From Accumulibacter sp. (lineage in GTDB: Bacteria; Pseudomonadota; Gammaproteobacteria; Burkholderiales; Rhodocyclaceae), in contig JAISQQ010000064.1 in the NCBI GenBank assembly GCA_031274075.1, positions 1 to 6,382 on the forward strand: DNA of 6,382 nucleotides. Direction: 5' to 3'. A program made the translations under genes and the position numbers. Below are positions 1 to 4,865 of the stretch, in pieces; within the stretch, counting starts at the first letter, position 1; the number at the start of each line of letters is the position of its first letter. Under the pieces are notes generated by a model. It saw only the letters and a list, made by a program, of their open reading frames with translations, did not search any database and was not told the origin of the DNA.

Positions 1-487
1 CGGGAGCCTGCGTTTGCTGTCCGTCGGCGTCCCACAGGCCGTAGCCCCAGAGGGGCGAGGCATAGACGCCGCCGAGGACGCCGCCGGTGAAATTGTTGAC
101 CACGTTGATCCCCAGTTCGTAGCTTCCGTTCTTGCCGAAGTCGATGGCGAAATCGCCGGCGGCAAAGACGTTGGCGCCGGGGTTGTCGAGGGTCAGGGGA
201 TTGTGGCCGGTCGCCAGCGCGATGAACAATTTGCCGTCCTGGACGGAGGCGTACAGCGCCTCGGCGTCGTAGGCCTGCCCGCCGTAGCCGGGGTTGAGGT
301 AATAGGCGCCGCTGCCCGTATCGTCCTCGATCGTGGAGCGTACGCCGGACAGCGATGAAACCCAAGTCGTCTTGTCGATTTGCCAGTCGTCCAGGCTGCC
401 GTCGACGACGATTCCGGCAAAGGCGGAACTCGACACGGCCGCGGCCAGGACCAGGGCGAGCGTGGAAAGCGAGAACGATTTCATCAT
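1..487 (-). CDS. Secreted beta-rich protein with DGxLxDW motif (N-terminal part, runs off the left edge)
   Basis: The visible 162 residues start MMKSFSLSTLALVLAAAVSS and end outside the window. Residues 1-24 form a clear Sec signal peptide (Lys3, hydrophobic core, likely cleavage after SSAFA). The mature protein begins GIVVDGSLDDWQI; a DGxLxDW opening is typical of CBM9/DOMON-like beta-sandwich domains. Later segments (YLNPGYGGQAYDAEALYA, DGKLFIALATGHNP, GDFAIDFG) read as regular beta strands with many Gly, Asn and Asp. Similar proteins occur among PEP-CTERM/exosortase substrates of betaproteobacteria, but the diagnostic C-terminal PEP motif and membrane anchor would lie outside the window, so that assignment is inference. 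The start at 487 is the first of two adjacent ATGs, with a weak AGGGTG ribosome site at 493-498. No partner gene lies beside it. The reading frame is convincing; the function is unknown. Confidence 0.8.
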   Translation of the reverse strand, partial: MMKSFSLSTLALVLAAAVSSSAFAGIVVDGSLDDWQIDKTTWVSSLSGVRSTIEDDTGSGAYYLNPGYGGQAYDAEALYASVQDGKLFIALATGHNPLTLDNPGANVFAAGDFAIDFGKNGSYELGINVVNNFTGGVLGGVYASPLWGYGLWDADGQQTQAP

Positions 488-601
488 GATGGCACCCTGA
501 ATATTATAGATGTGGACCGGGACGCAGTCTGGCACGCCGCCCCGAACCGCGCCGTGAATTAATGCACACATTTTCGCATTATTTCCACTTTGGGCGCATT
601 G

Positions 602-1768
602 TTATTTCTGCGCTTCGACCGCCTCGTAGAGTTCCTGCCGCAGGGCCTGCGCGGGCCGTCCCTGGGCTTCGGCCAGGCGAATCTGGCGCATCAGTTCGGC
701 GATGCGCGCCTGGGCGGCGTTTGCCCTGGCGGGCGCGGCCTTGCGCACCGGCGCGGTTTTGCGCACCGGCGCGGCCTTGCCTTTCTTCGCCGTGGCGGGG
801 GCGTTCGGTTTCCTGGCGCTCCGGCTCTTGGCGGTGATCTGCGCGCGCTCTCCGCCGAACTGGTTGCGCTTGGCGGTGATCACGATCGACTTCGGCTGAT
901 ACGGCAGCGGCGCCGGCCGGCTGGACTCGCGCCGGGCGACGGTCTGGGCGCGTATCTCCATGATCCGCTGGCGCAACTGGGCGTGCAAGTGCTCGCTGGC
1001 TTGCCCCGCGGCTTCGGCTTCGCGGATCTGGTCGATCAGTTCCTCGATCTCGCTGGGCGCCGCCGCGGAGCGCGACGGCGCGCCGAAATCTTCCTTCGGC
1101 GCCTGCACGGCGATCTCGAATTCCTCGGGCGAGGAGATCATCTTGCCGATGCGGTAGTGGTCGTAGCGCATGGCCAGCGTGAGCGCCGTGTCGCCCCAGT
1201 CGTTTTTCGAGCGGGTGTCCGCGCCCGCTTCGAGCAGCGGCTTGACGACTTCCTCGCGCCCCTCGCGCGCCGCCATCATCAGCGGCGTCGAGCCGTTGGG
1301 CGAACGCGCGTTGACGTCGGCGCCCCGTTCGATCAGGTAGCGGACCAGTTCCTGGTGGCCGTTGAATACCGCGTAATGCAGCGCGCCCCAGTGGTCGCCG
1401 TCGCGGTTTATCGCGGCGCCGTGTTCGACCAGCCATTTCACCGCTTCCAGGTGGCCGTTCCACGCCGCCAGTTGCAGCGGCTGCTCGCCCACGCGGTTGG
1501 CGCGCCGCGGATTGGCCCCGCGTTCGATGAACAATTGCATCATCTCGATGTTGCCGTACCAGGCGGCGCTCATCAGTCCGCTGCCGATATGCGCTCCCTG
1601 GAACTCGGGATCGAGTCCTTCGTCCAGCCAGGCCCGCGCCCTGGCGACATCGCCAAGTTCCATCGCCCTGCCGAAGGCCACCGGGTCCGGCAGGGCCGCC
1701 AGCGCCTGTCCCGCCAGCAGGCTCAAACCGAACAGCAGCGCGCCGCTTTTCGCCAGAATGCTTCGCAT
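602..1768 (-). CDS. Secreted ankyrin-repeat protein with coiled-coil and basic C-terminal region
   Basis: 388 residues. Residues 1-24 are a signal peptide (hydrophobic ALLFGLSLLAG, cleavage near QALA/ALPD), so the protein should be periplasmic or secreted. Ankyrin repeats fill about 29-207: a degenerate first repeat (29-56), then copies near 62-91, 96-124, 129-157 and 161-190 with the usual TPLxxAAxxG...VxxLLExGAD pattern, and a capping helix near 194-210. After a linker, 239-275 is a charged amphipathic helix, 277-352 is rich in Lys, Arg, Ala and Pro (including APVRK repeats), and 354-386 is a second helix resembling the first. ATG 1768 is chosen over an in-frame GTG at 1786 because AAGGAAA lies just upstream and the signal peptide then begins at once. 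Ankyrin repeats bind proteins, so a scaffold or binding role is inferred; no enzyme motif is visible. It diverges from the TonB-like gene. Confidence 0.88.
   Translation of the reverse strand: MRSILAKSGALLFGLSLLAGQALAALPDPVAFGRAMELGDVARARAWLDEGLDPEFQGAHIGSGLMSAAWYGNIEMMQLFIERGANPRRANRVGEQPLQLAAWNGHLEAVKWLVEHGAAINRDGDHWGALHYAVFNGHQELVRYLIERGADVNARSPNGSTPLMMAAREGREEVVKPLLEAGADTRSKNDWGDTALTLAMRYDHYRIGKMISSPEEFEIAVQAPKEDFGAPSRSAAAPSEIEELIDQIREAEAAGQASEHLHAQLRQRIMEIRAQTVARRESSRPAPLPYQPKSIVITAKRNQFGGERAQITAKSRSARKPNAPATAKKGKAAPVRKTAPVRKAAPARANAAQARIAELMRQIRLAEAQGRPAQALRQELYEAVEAQK
741..774 (-). repeat. 18-bp-period tandem repeat inside the ankyrin gene
   Basis: The 16-mer TTGCGCACCGGCGCGG occurs at 741-756 and exactly again at 759-774. 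It encodes the consecutive APVRKx units in the basic linker of the ankyrin protein. The period is a multiple of three, so copy-number changes would keep the frame and only lengthen or shorten the linker. Confidence 0.85.
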
Positions 1769-1794
1769 TGAAATTTCCTTTGCCACGCGGTTTC

Positions 1795-1859
1795 AGAAGC
1801 CGTTTGCGATTTTCTTCCTGGGAGCGCGGGGCACCCAGAGAAAATCGTAAACAGGTTCT
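1795..1859. repeat. Long imperfect inverted repeat in the divergent ankyrin/TonB intergenic region
   Basis: CGATTTTCT (1807-1815) pairs perfectly with AGAAAATCG (1839-1847), and CTGGG (1818-1822) with CCCAG (1834-1838). The only interruption is a two-base bulge at 1816-1817, and the loop (1823-1833) is 11 nt. Outward, GTTT (1802-1805) pairs with AAAC (1849-1852) across a G.T at 1806/1848, and AGAA (1795-1798) pairs with TTCT (1856-1859) across two further mismatches. It lies between two divergent starts, so a terminator role is unlikely. It may be an operator, a cruciform, a 5'-UTR structure or a small mobile repeat. I see no second copy in the window. Confidence 0.75.
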
Positions 1860-1911
1860 TGGACACCATGTTCAACGTAAATTATCCAACTTGCCGCACA
1901 ATACCCGTCCT

Positions 1912-2448
1912 ATGTCACGCCCGCTGATTATCGCCCTAACGCTCTCGCTTGTCCTGCATGGCGGCGTGCTCTCGCTGGGCGCGCCGCGTTTTTTCCCGGC
2001 GCCGCGCGCTCCGGCCTTGCAGGCGTCGCTGCGCTTGCCGGATCTGGCGAAACTTTCCGAACCCCCTCCCGGCGCGGAGGCGCTGCTCAAGAACACGATC
2101 GAGGAGGATATTCCGGAAAGACCGCTTCCCCCACCTCCACCTCCGCTGCCGGCGAGGGAAAAACGCAAGACGCCCGCTCCTTCGCCTGCCGACCCGCGCC
2201 AGATGGAAGCCGTCCGCAAGAAGCTGTCCGAATACGTTTTCTATCCCGAGCAGGCCCGGCGGCTCGGCCTCGAAGGGACGGTCACGCTGTTCGTCGAGCT
2301 TTCCGGCGACGGCCGCGTCGAGGATGTCCGCGTCGCCGCCAGCAGCGGTTTCCCGATCCTCGACAACGCCGCGGTCAAGGGATTCTACGCGGTCGGCAGA
2401 CTGCCCGGAAAATCCGATTACTGGGAATACGTCTTCCGGTTGGAATAG
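1912..2448 (+). CDS. TonB family protein (energy transducer-like)
   Basis: 178 residues with the three-part layout of TonB. Residues 1-22 are an uncleaved N-terminal membrane anchor (MSRPLIIALTLSLVLHGGVL) with the Ser-x3-His pair (S12, H16) that E. coli TonB uses to couple to ExbB/ExbD. Residues 23-95 are a Pro-rich, charged periplasm-spanning linker (PLPPPPPPLPAREKRK). Residues 98-178 are a TonB C-terminal domain (YPEQARRLGLEGTVTLFVEL, then SSGFPILDNAA), the part that would contact TonB boxes of outer-membrane receptors. At 178 aa it is shorter than E. coli TonB (239 aa). ATG 1912 is chosen because it places the anchor at the N-terminus; the ribosome site is poor, and longer in-frame reads lack an ATG. 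No exbB, exbD or receptor gene is adjacent, so its receptor is unknown and it may use ExbBD encoded elsewhere. A weak TTGGAC-like -35 lies near 1859. Confidence 0.85.
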   Translation: MSRPLIIALTLSLVLHGGVLSLGAPRFFPAPRAPALQASLRLPDLAKLSEPPPGAEALLKNTIEEDIPERPLPPPPPPLPAREKRKTPAPSPADPRQMEAVRKKLSEYVFYPEQARRLGLEGTVTLFVELSGDGRVEDVRVAASSGFPILDNAAVKGFYAVGRLPGKSDYWEYVFRLE

Positions 2449-2526
2449 CTGGAATGGCGCTTGGGCATCGACACGTTTCATCGCCCGACCCTTTGGTTCA
2501 GTGTGACAAGGGACAATTCACGCCAC

Positions 2527-2543
2527 CGGCGGCAAAGCCGCCG
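2527..2543. terminator. GC-rich hairpin between convergent TonB-like gene and trmB
   Basis: CGGCGGC (2527-2533), loop AAA, GCCGCCG (2537-2543) is a perfect 7-bp stem between two convergent stop codons (2448 plus, 2550 minus). The location suits a bidirectional terminator, but no T tract follows on either strand. It could also be a simple GC repeat or be Rho-assisted. Confidence 0.35.
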
Positions 2544-2549
2544 CAAGAA

Positions 2550-3275
2550 TCACGGATCCCCGACATCCGATCCCTGATGCCTGAAAACCAGATCCCAGAC
2601 GCCATGCCCGAGACGCAGGCCGCGCCGTTCGAAGCGGGTCGGCGGGCGGTAGCCGGGGCGGGGGGCGTAGCCGTCGGCGGTGTTGCGCAGCGACGGTTCC
2701 GCCGACAGCACCGCCAGCATCTGCTCGGCGTAGTCCTCCCAGTCGGTCGCCAGGTGGAGGTAGCCGCCCGCCTTCAGCCGGCTGGCGAGCAGCGCCGCGA
2801 ACGGCGGCTGGATCAGCCGGCGCTTGTGATGGCGCGCCTTCGGCCAGGGGTCCGGGAAAAAGATGTGGATGCCGTCGAGGGATTGCGCGGGAATCATGTC
2901 GCGCAACACTTCGACCGCGTCGTGCTGGATGATGCGCTGGTTGCGCAGATCCTTCTCGGCGATCAGCTTGCACAGGCCGCCGACGCCCGGGGTGTGGACT
3001 TCCACGCCGATATAGTCGTTCTGCGGGTTGGCCTCGGCGATCGCCGCCGAAGTCTCGCCCATGCCGAAGCCGATTTCGAGAACGCGCGGCGCGCGGCGTC
3101 CGAACACGGCGTCGAAGTCGAGCGGCGACGGCGCGTAGGGAATGCCGACCCGGGCCATCATCGTTTCGTGATAGCGCCGCTGGGCCTTGGATACGCGCCC
3201 CTGGCGCAATACGAAACTACGGATGTGGCCGGCCGCGCGATCGTTGGCAACACTGTCTGGCAAACCCGCGCTCAT
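2550..3275 (-). CDS. trmB: tRNA (guanine-N7-)-methyltransferase TrmB
   Basis: 241 residues, close to E. coli TrmB (239 aa). The enzyme uses S-adenosylmethionine to make m7G at position 46 in the variable loop of many tRNAs, in the cytoplasm. Visible motifs: N-terminal [20 protein letters not shown] (18-37), typical of the family; SAM motif [10 protein letters not shown] (66-74); the ribose-binding acidic residue after YIGVEVH (88-94); the hallmark [14 protein letters not shown] (141-154); the [11 protein letters not shown] segment (176-186); and the C-terminal [17 protein letters not shown] (213-229). The frame is open upstream to 3398, but that extension crosses the 59-bp repeat and matches nothing in TrmB, so ATG 3275 is preferred although its ribosome site is weak. 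It is transcribed from a probable promoter inside repeat copy 1 and is convergent with the TonB-like gene. Confidence 0.95.
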   Translation of the reverse strand: MSAGLPDSVANDRAAGHIRSFVLRQGRVSKAQRRYHETMMARVGIPYAPSPLDFDAVFGRRAPRVLEIGFGMGETSAAIAEANPQNDYIGVEVHTPGVGGLCKLIAEKDLRNQRIIQHDAVEVLRDMIPAQSLDGIHIFFPDPWPKARHHKRRLIQPPFAALLASRLKAGGYLHLATDWEDYAEQMLAVLSAEPSLRNTADGYAPRPGYRPPTRFERRGLRLGHGVWDLVFRHQGSDVGDP

Positions 3276-3279
3276 CCAT

Positions 3280-3338
3280 CGATCAGGCGGGACGCGCCGT
3301 GGAATGAAATACGCATGGGGCGCGATTTTAGCATCGGG
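3280..3338. repeat. 59-bp direct repeat, copy 1 (upstream of trmB)
   Basis: 57 of 59 bases match copy 2 at 3790-3848; the differences are at 3285 (A, versus G at 3795) and 3315 (A, versus G at 3825). Similarity stops sharply at 3339 and left of 3280. This copy spans the trmB leader and its likely -10 element. With copy 2 it brackets the toxin-antitoxin remnant. Confidence 0.93.
3325..3333 (-). promoter_or_regulatory. Probable trmB promoter, extended -10 element
   Basis: The minus strand reads TGCTAAAAT, an extended -10 (TGn plus TAAAAT, five of six matches to TATAAT). It would start transcription near 3318 and leave a leader of about 43 nt before the trmB ATG. No good -35 is visible 16-18 nt upstream, which an extended -10 tolerates. 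The same element is duplicated at 3835-3843 in repeat copy 2. Confidence 0.5.
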
Positions 3339-3376
3339 CTGAAGTGTTGCCGCTGAAGCCTTGCCCATTCCCTTGG

Positions 3377-3387
3377 TGTGCATCACA
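3377..3387. promoter_or_regulatory. Possible antitoxin operator (TGTG-CAT-CACA)
   Basis: A short perfect inverted repeat, TGTG-N3-CACA, lies 31 nt upstream of the antitoxin ATG and just ahead of a -10-like TGTAAT (3389-3394). Antitoxins of the RelB/DinJ family usually repress their own promoter through such repeats. The site is short, so this is tentative. Confidence 0.25.
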
Positions 3388-3418
3388 ATGTAATTCACTG
3401 ACCGACAGGAGAACCGAT

Positions 3419-3682
3419 ATGGCTGCGAACCAACTCGTGCAAACGCGCATCGACGGCGCGATCAAGGAAGAAGCGGCCGCCGTCCTGGCCGCGATGGGCC
3501 TGACCGTGTCCGACGCGGTGCGGCTGCTGCTCATGAAGGTGGCGCATGACAAGGCGCTGCCCTTCGAGCCGCTGATTCCGAACGCCACCACCATCGCGGC
3601 GATGAAGGAAGCTCGCCGGGGCAGGCTGCCACGCTTCGCCAGCGTGCAGGCCCTCATGGATGACCTGAATGCGGGCGATTGA
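3419..3682 (+). CDS. RelB/DinJ family type II antitoxin (apparently orphaned)
   Basis: 87 residues, a normal length for the family. The N-terminal part ([34 protein letters not shown], residues 5-38) is the ribbon-helix-helix DNA-binding and dimerisation region. The sequence [24 protein letters not shown] (42-65) and the acidic end ([10 protein letters not shown]) match the toxin-wrapping half of RelB/DinJ antitoxins. The start at 3419 has a strong AGGAG site (3408-3412) seven to eight bases upstream. The antitoxin would normally block a YafQ/RelE-type mRNA endonuclease and repress its own operon. Its stop overlaps the toxin start by 14 nt, the usual coupled arrangement, but that toxin is truncated. 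The antitoxin frame itself is intact, so it may still be expressed as a DNA-binding repressor or as an antidote to related toxins elsewhere. Confidence 0.9.
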   Translation: MAANQLVQTRIDGAIKEEAAAVLAAMGLTVSDAVRLLLMKVAHDKALPFEPLIPNATTIAAMKEARRGRLPRFASVQALMDDLNAGD

Positions 3683-3896
3683 AGCTACCGGCCAGTTCAG
3701 GCGCGACTACAGGCGCGAGAAGAAGGGCCGGCACCGCGCCACGCTCGATGCCGATCTGTCGCCCGTCCTGGACGCGCTCGCCGCCGGCCCGATCGGGCGG
3801 GACGCGCCGTGGAATGAAATACGCGTGGGGCGCGATTTTAGCATCGGGGCGCTTCGCCCGGATCGGGCGGCGGGCCGGCGGCGGTGCGCTCCTTGA
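3669..3896 (+). pseudogene. Truncated YafQ/RelE-type toxin, cut by 59-bp repeat copy 2
   Basis: The first 41 or so codons (3669-about 3790) read [20 protein letters not shown] and continue with HRATLDADLSPVLDALAAGP, the N-terminal part of the YafQ-type toxin family (usual length about 90 aa). From 3790 the frame enters the 59-bp repeat and encodes sequence unlike any YafQ ([17 protein letters not shown]), ending at a chance stop at 3896. The region that carries the catalytic and RNA-binding residues in E. coli YafQ (His50, His63, Asp67, His87) is missing and is not found in any frame downstream. The start overlaps the antitoxin end, as in intact modules. The product should be an inactive fragment; whether a stable protein of about 75 aa is made is unknown. 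Confidence 0.8.
3790..3848. repeat. 59-bp direct repeat, copy 2 (in the toxin remnant)
   Basis: Same orientation as copy 1, 57/59 identical, offset by exactly 510 bp. Its left edge coincides with loss of toxin homology, and its right part contains the TAA stop codon (3838-3840) and last codons of the DUF3861 gene. The extended -10 TGCTAAAAT of copy 1 is conserved here at 3835-3843 on the minus strand, now pointing into the toxin remnant. The 10-mer GATCGGGCGG at its left end recurs at 3861-3870. Confidence 0.93.
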
Positions 3897-4173
3897 GGCT
3901 TTTCACGAGCTGGACGTAATGTGGGAAGAAGGCCTCGAACGAGGGATGTTCCCGGTTCTGGAGCATCACTTCGCCCAGCAACTTCAGCCCGGCGACCAGC
4001 GCCGCCGCGCTGTCCGGGTCGAAATCGCCCTGCTGGCGGACGCGCCGCGCCAGCGCGATGATTTCATCGTGCGATTCGGCTTCGAAGCATAGGGGCGCGG
4101 CAAGATTCGCCGGAGCCTCCTCCCTGGACGCCAGATGTTCGACGGTGATGCGGTAGCGATGCTTTCTTTTCAT
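3838..4173 (-). CDS. DUF3861 family protein
   Basis: 111 residues. Residues 1-95 (MKRKHRYRITVEHL, then LCFEAESHDEIIALARRVRQ, then DSAAALVAGLKLLGEVMLQN) match my recollection of DUF3861, a small cytoplasmic family of unknown function and usually about 95 aa. The extra tail (RTAAGPPPDPGEAPRC) looks non-conserved, and its last codons and TAA lie inside repeat copy 2, so the 3' end may have been reshaped by the duplication. There is no signal peptide or membrane segment. The ATG at 4173 follows an AAAGGA site that overlaps the PadR stop codon (TGAAAGGA), so the two genes are probably co-transcribed and translationally linked. Its position suggests PadR control; the function cannot be given. Confidence 0.87.
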   Translation of the reverse strand: MKRKHRYRITVEHLASREEAPANLAAPLCFEAESHDEIIALARRVRQQGDFDPDSAAALVAGLKLLGEVMLQNREHPSFEAFFPHYVQLVKSLKERTAAGPPPDPGEAPRC

Positions 4174-4187
4174 CGTGCGCGATCCTT

Positions 4188-4760
4188 TCAGCAACGCTCG
4201 ATTTCGACCGCGGCATGGTCGATGATTTCGGAAATCCGGCGCGCGATGGCCGGGTCGGGAAGATCGTCGTCGCCCAGGCGCATCCTCACGGCCATTTTCA
4301 GGTTCTCCAAGGCGCGCCTGATTTCCGGTAGGCGCCGCCCGTGCGCGCGGCTCCTGACGTGCGCCAGATGCGCCAGCACACGCTCGACGGCCTCGCGCCG
4401 CTCTTCGAGCCGGGTTTGGCCCTCGGCGGAAATCCGATACGCCTTGCGGCCGCCGTCCTGGAGGTCCGAGACGATCCAGCCGAGATCCTCGAGCATGGTC
4501 AGCGTCGGATAGATCGTCCCGGGACTCGGCGCGTAGTCGCCGCCCGCAAGCTCGCCCAGGGCCTTGATGATTTCGTAGCCGTGCGCGGGTTTCTGTCCGA
4601 TCAGGTGCAGCACCACGAACTTCATGTCGCCGGAGGCAAAAATCCGTTCGCGCTTTCCGCCGCCGTGAGCAAAGGGAAAATCCGCGTGCATGTCCGGACA
4701 ATCCAGGCGTCCAAAATGATGACGCCGATGACCGATTGGGGAATCAGGGAAAAAATGCAT
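4188..4760 (-). CDS. PadR family transcriptional regulator, YqjI-like
   Basis: 190 residues. From about residue 34 the sequence GGGKRERIFASGDMKFVVLH leads into a winged helix with the PadR signature HGYEIIKALGELAGGDYAPS, then PGTIYPTLTMLEDLGWI, and a basic wing DGGRKAYRISAEG. The C-terminal helices (AVERVLAHLAHVRSR, RRALENLKMAVRMRL, RRISEIIDHAAVEIE) form the dimerisation region. This plan, with a His-containing N-terminal arm before GGGxR, resembles E. coli YqjI, a nickel-responsive repressor of the ferric-reductase gene yqjH. Here the arm has His at 2, 11, 14, 15, 25 and 32 and Cys21, so metal sensing is possible but unproven. ATG 4760 is chosen because GAGAGG (4766-4771) sits five bases upstream; ATG 4691 would give 167 aa without the first 23 residues but has a poor ribosome site. 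It heads an operon with DUF3861. Confidence 0.92.
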   Translation of the reverse strand: MHFFPDSPIGHRRHHFGRLDCPDMHADFPFAHGGGKRERIFASGDMKFVVLHLIGQKPAHGYEIIKALGELAGGDYAPSPGTIYPTLTMLEDLGWIVSDLQDGGRKAYRISAEGQTRLEERREAVERVLAHLAHVRSRAHGRRLPEIRRALENLKMAVRMRLGDDDLPDPAIARRISEIIDHAAVEIERC

Positions 4761-4781
4761 GATCGCCTCTCGACTGGTTTA

Positions 4782-4819
4782 GATATTTACAAGATATATC
4801 TTGATAATATCGAAGTCAA
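4782..4819 (-). promoter_or_regulatory. PadR-DUF3861 promoter overlapped by an AT-rich palindrome (probable operator)
   Basis: On the minus strand a -35 TTGACT (4819-4814) is followed, after 17 nt, by a -10 TATCTT (4796-4791). The perfect palindrome AAGATATATCTT (4791-4802) covers the -10, and the symmetry extends to 4782-4811 (GATATT...AATATC) with two mismatched pairs. The block is strikingly AT-rich against its surroundings. PadR regulators commonly repress their own promoter through such dyads, so autoregulation is the natural inference. Transcription would start near 4784, about 24 nt before the ATG. Confidence 0.65.
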
Positions 4820-4865
4820 GCCCCGCGGGGCCGCTTCGGCAGGCTGGAATCAAATTGGGGAAGGG

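Noticed and set aside
503..508. TATAAT on the minus strand upstream of the secreted protein at the left edge
   Set aside because: It lies only 15 bases before the start codon. Transcription from it would begin inside or after the ribosome site, and no -35 is visible.
530..545. TGGCACG resembling a sigma54 -24 element on the plus strand
   Set aside because: No TTGC-type -12 element follows at the required spacing, and no plus-strand gene lies downstream.
562..1771. Long open frames on the plus strand and another minus frame across the ankyrin gene
   Set aside because: They are shadows of a GC-rich coding region: Arg/Ala/Gly-rich, with no family motifs, opposite or out of frame with a clear ankyrin protein.
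1768..1911. 48-codon N-terminal extension of the TonB-like gene from a TTG
   Set aside because: It would place charged sequence before the membrane anchor and overlaps the start of the divergent gene. The TonB anchor begins at ATG 1912.
2454..3356. 300-codon plus-strand open frame opposite trmB
   Set aside because: It is antisense to a well-recognised enzyme, has no ribosome site, and its sequence matches no family.
3276..3398. 41-codon N-terminal extension of TrmB
   Set aside because: It runs through the 59-bp repeat and toxin-antitoxin upstream DNA, and TrmB proteins of normal length begin near ATG 3275.
4821..4830. CCCCGCGGGG palindrome as a terminator for the methyltransferase gene
   Set aside because: It is a self-complementary 10-mer with no loop and no T tract on either strand.
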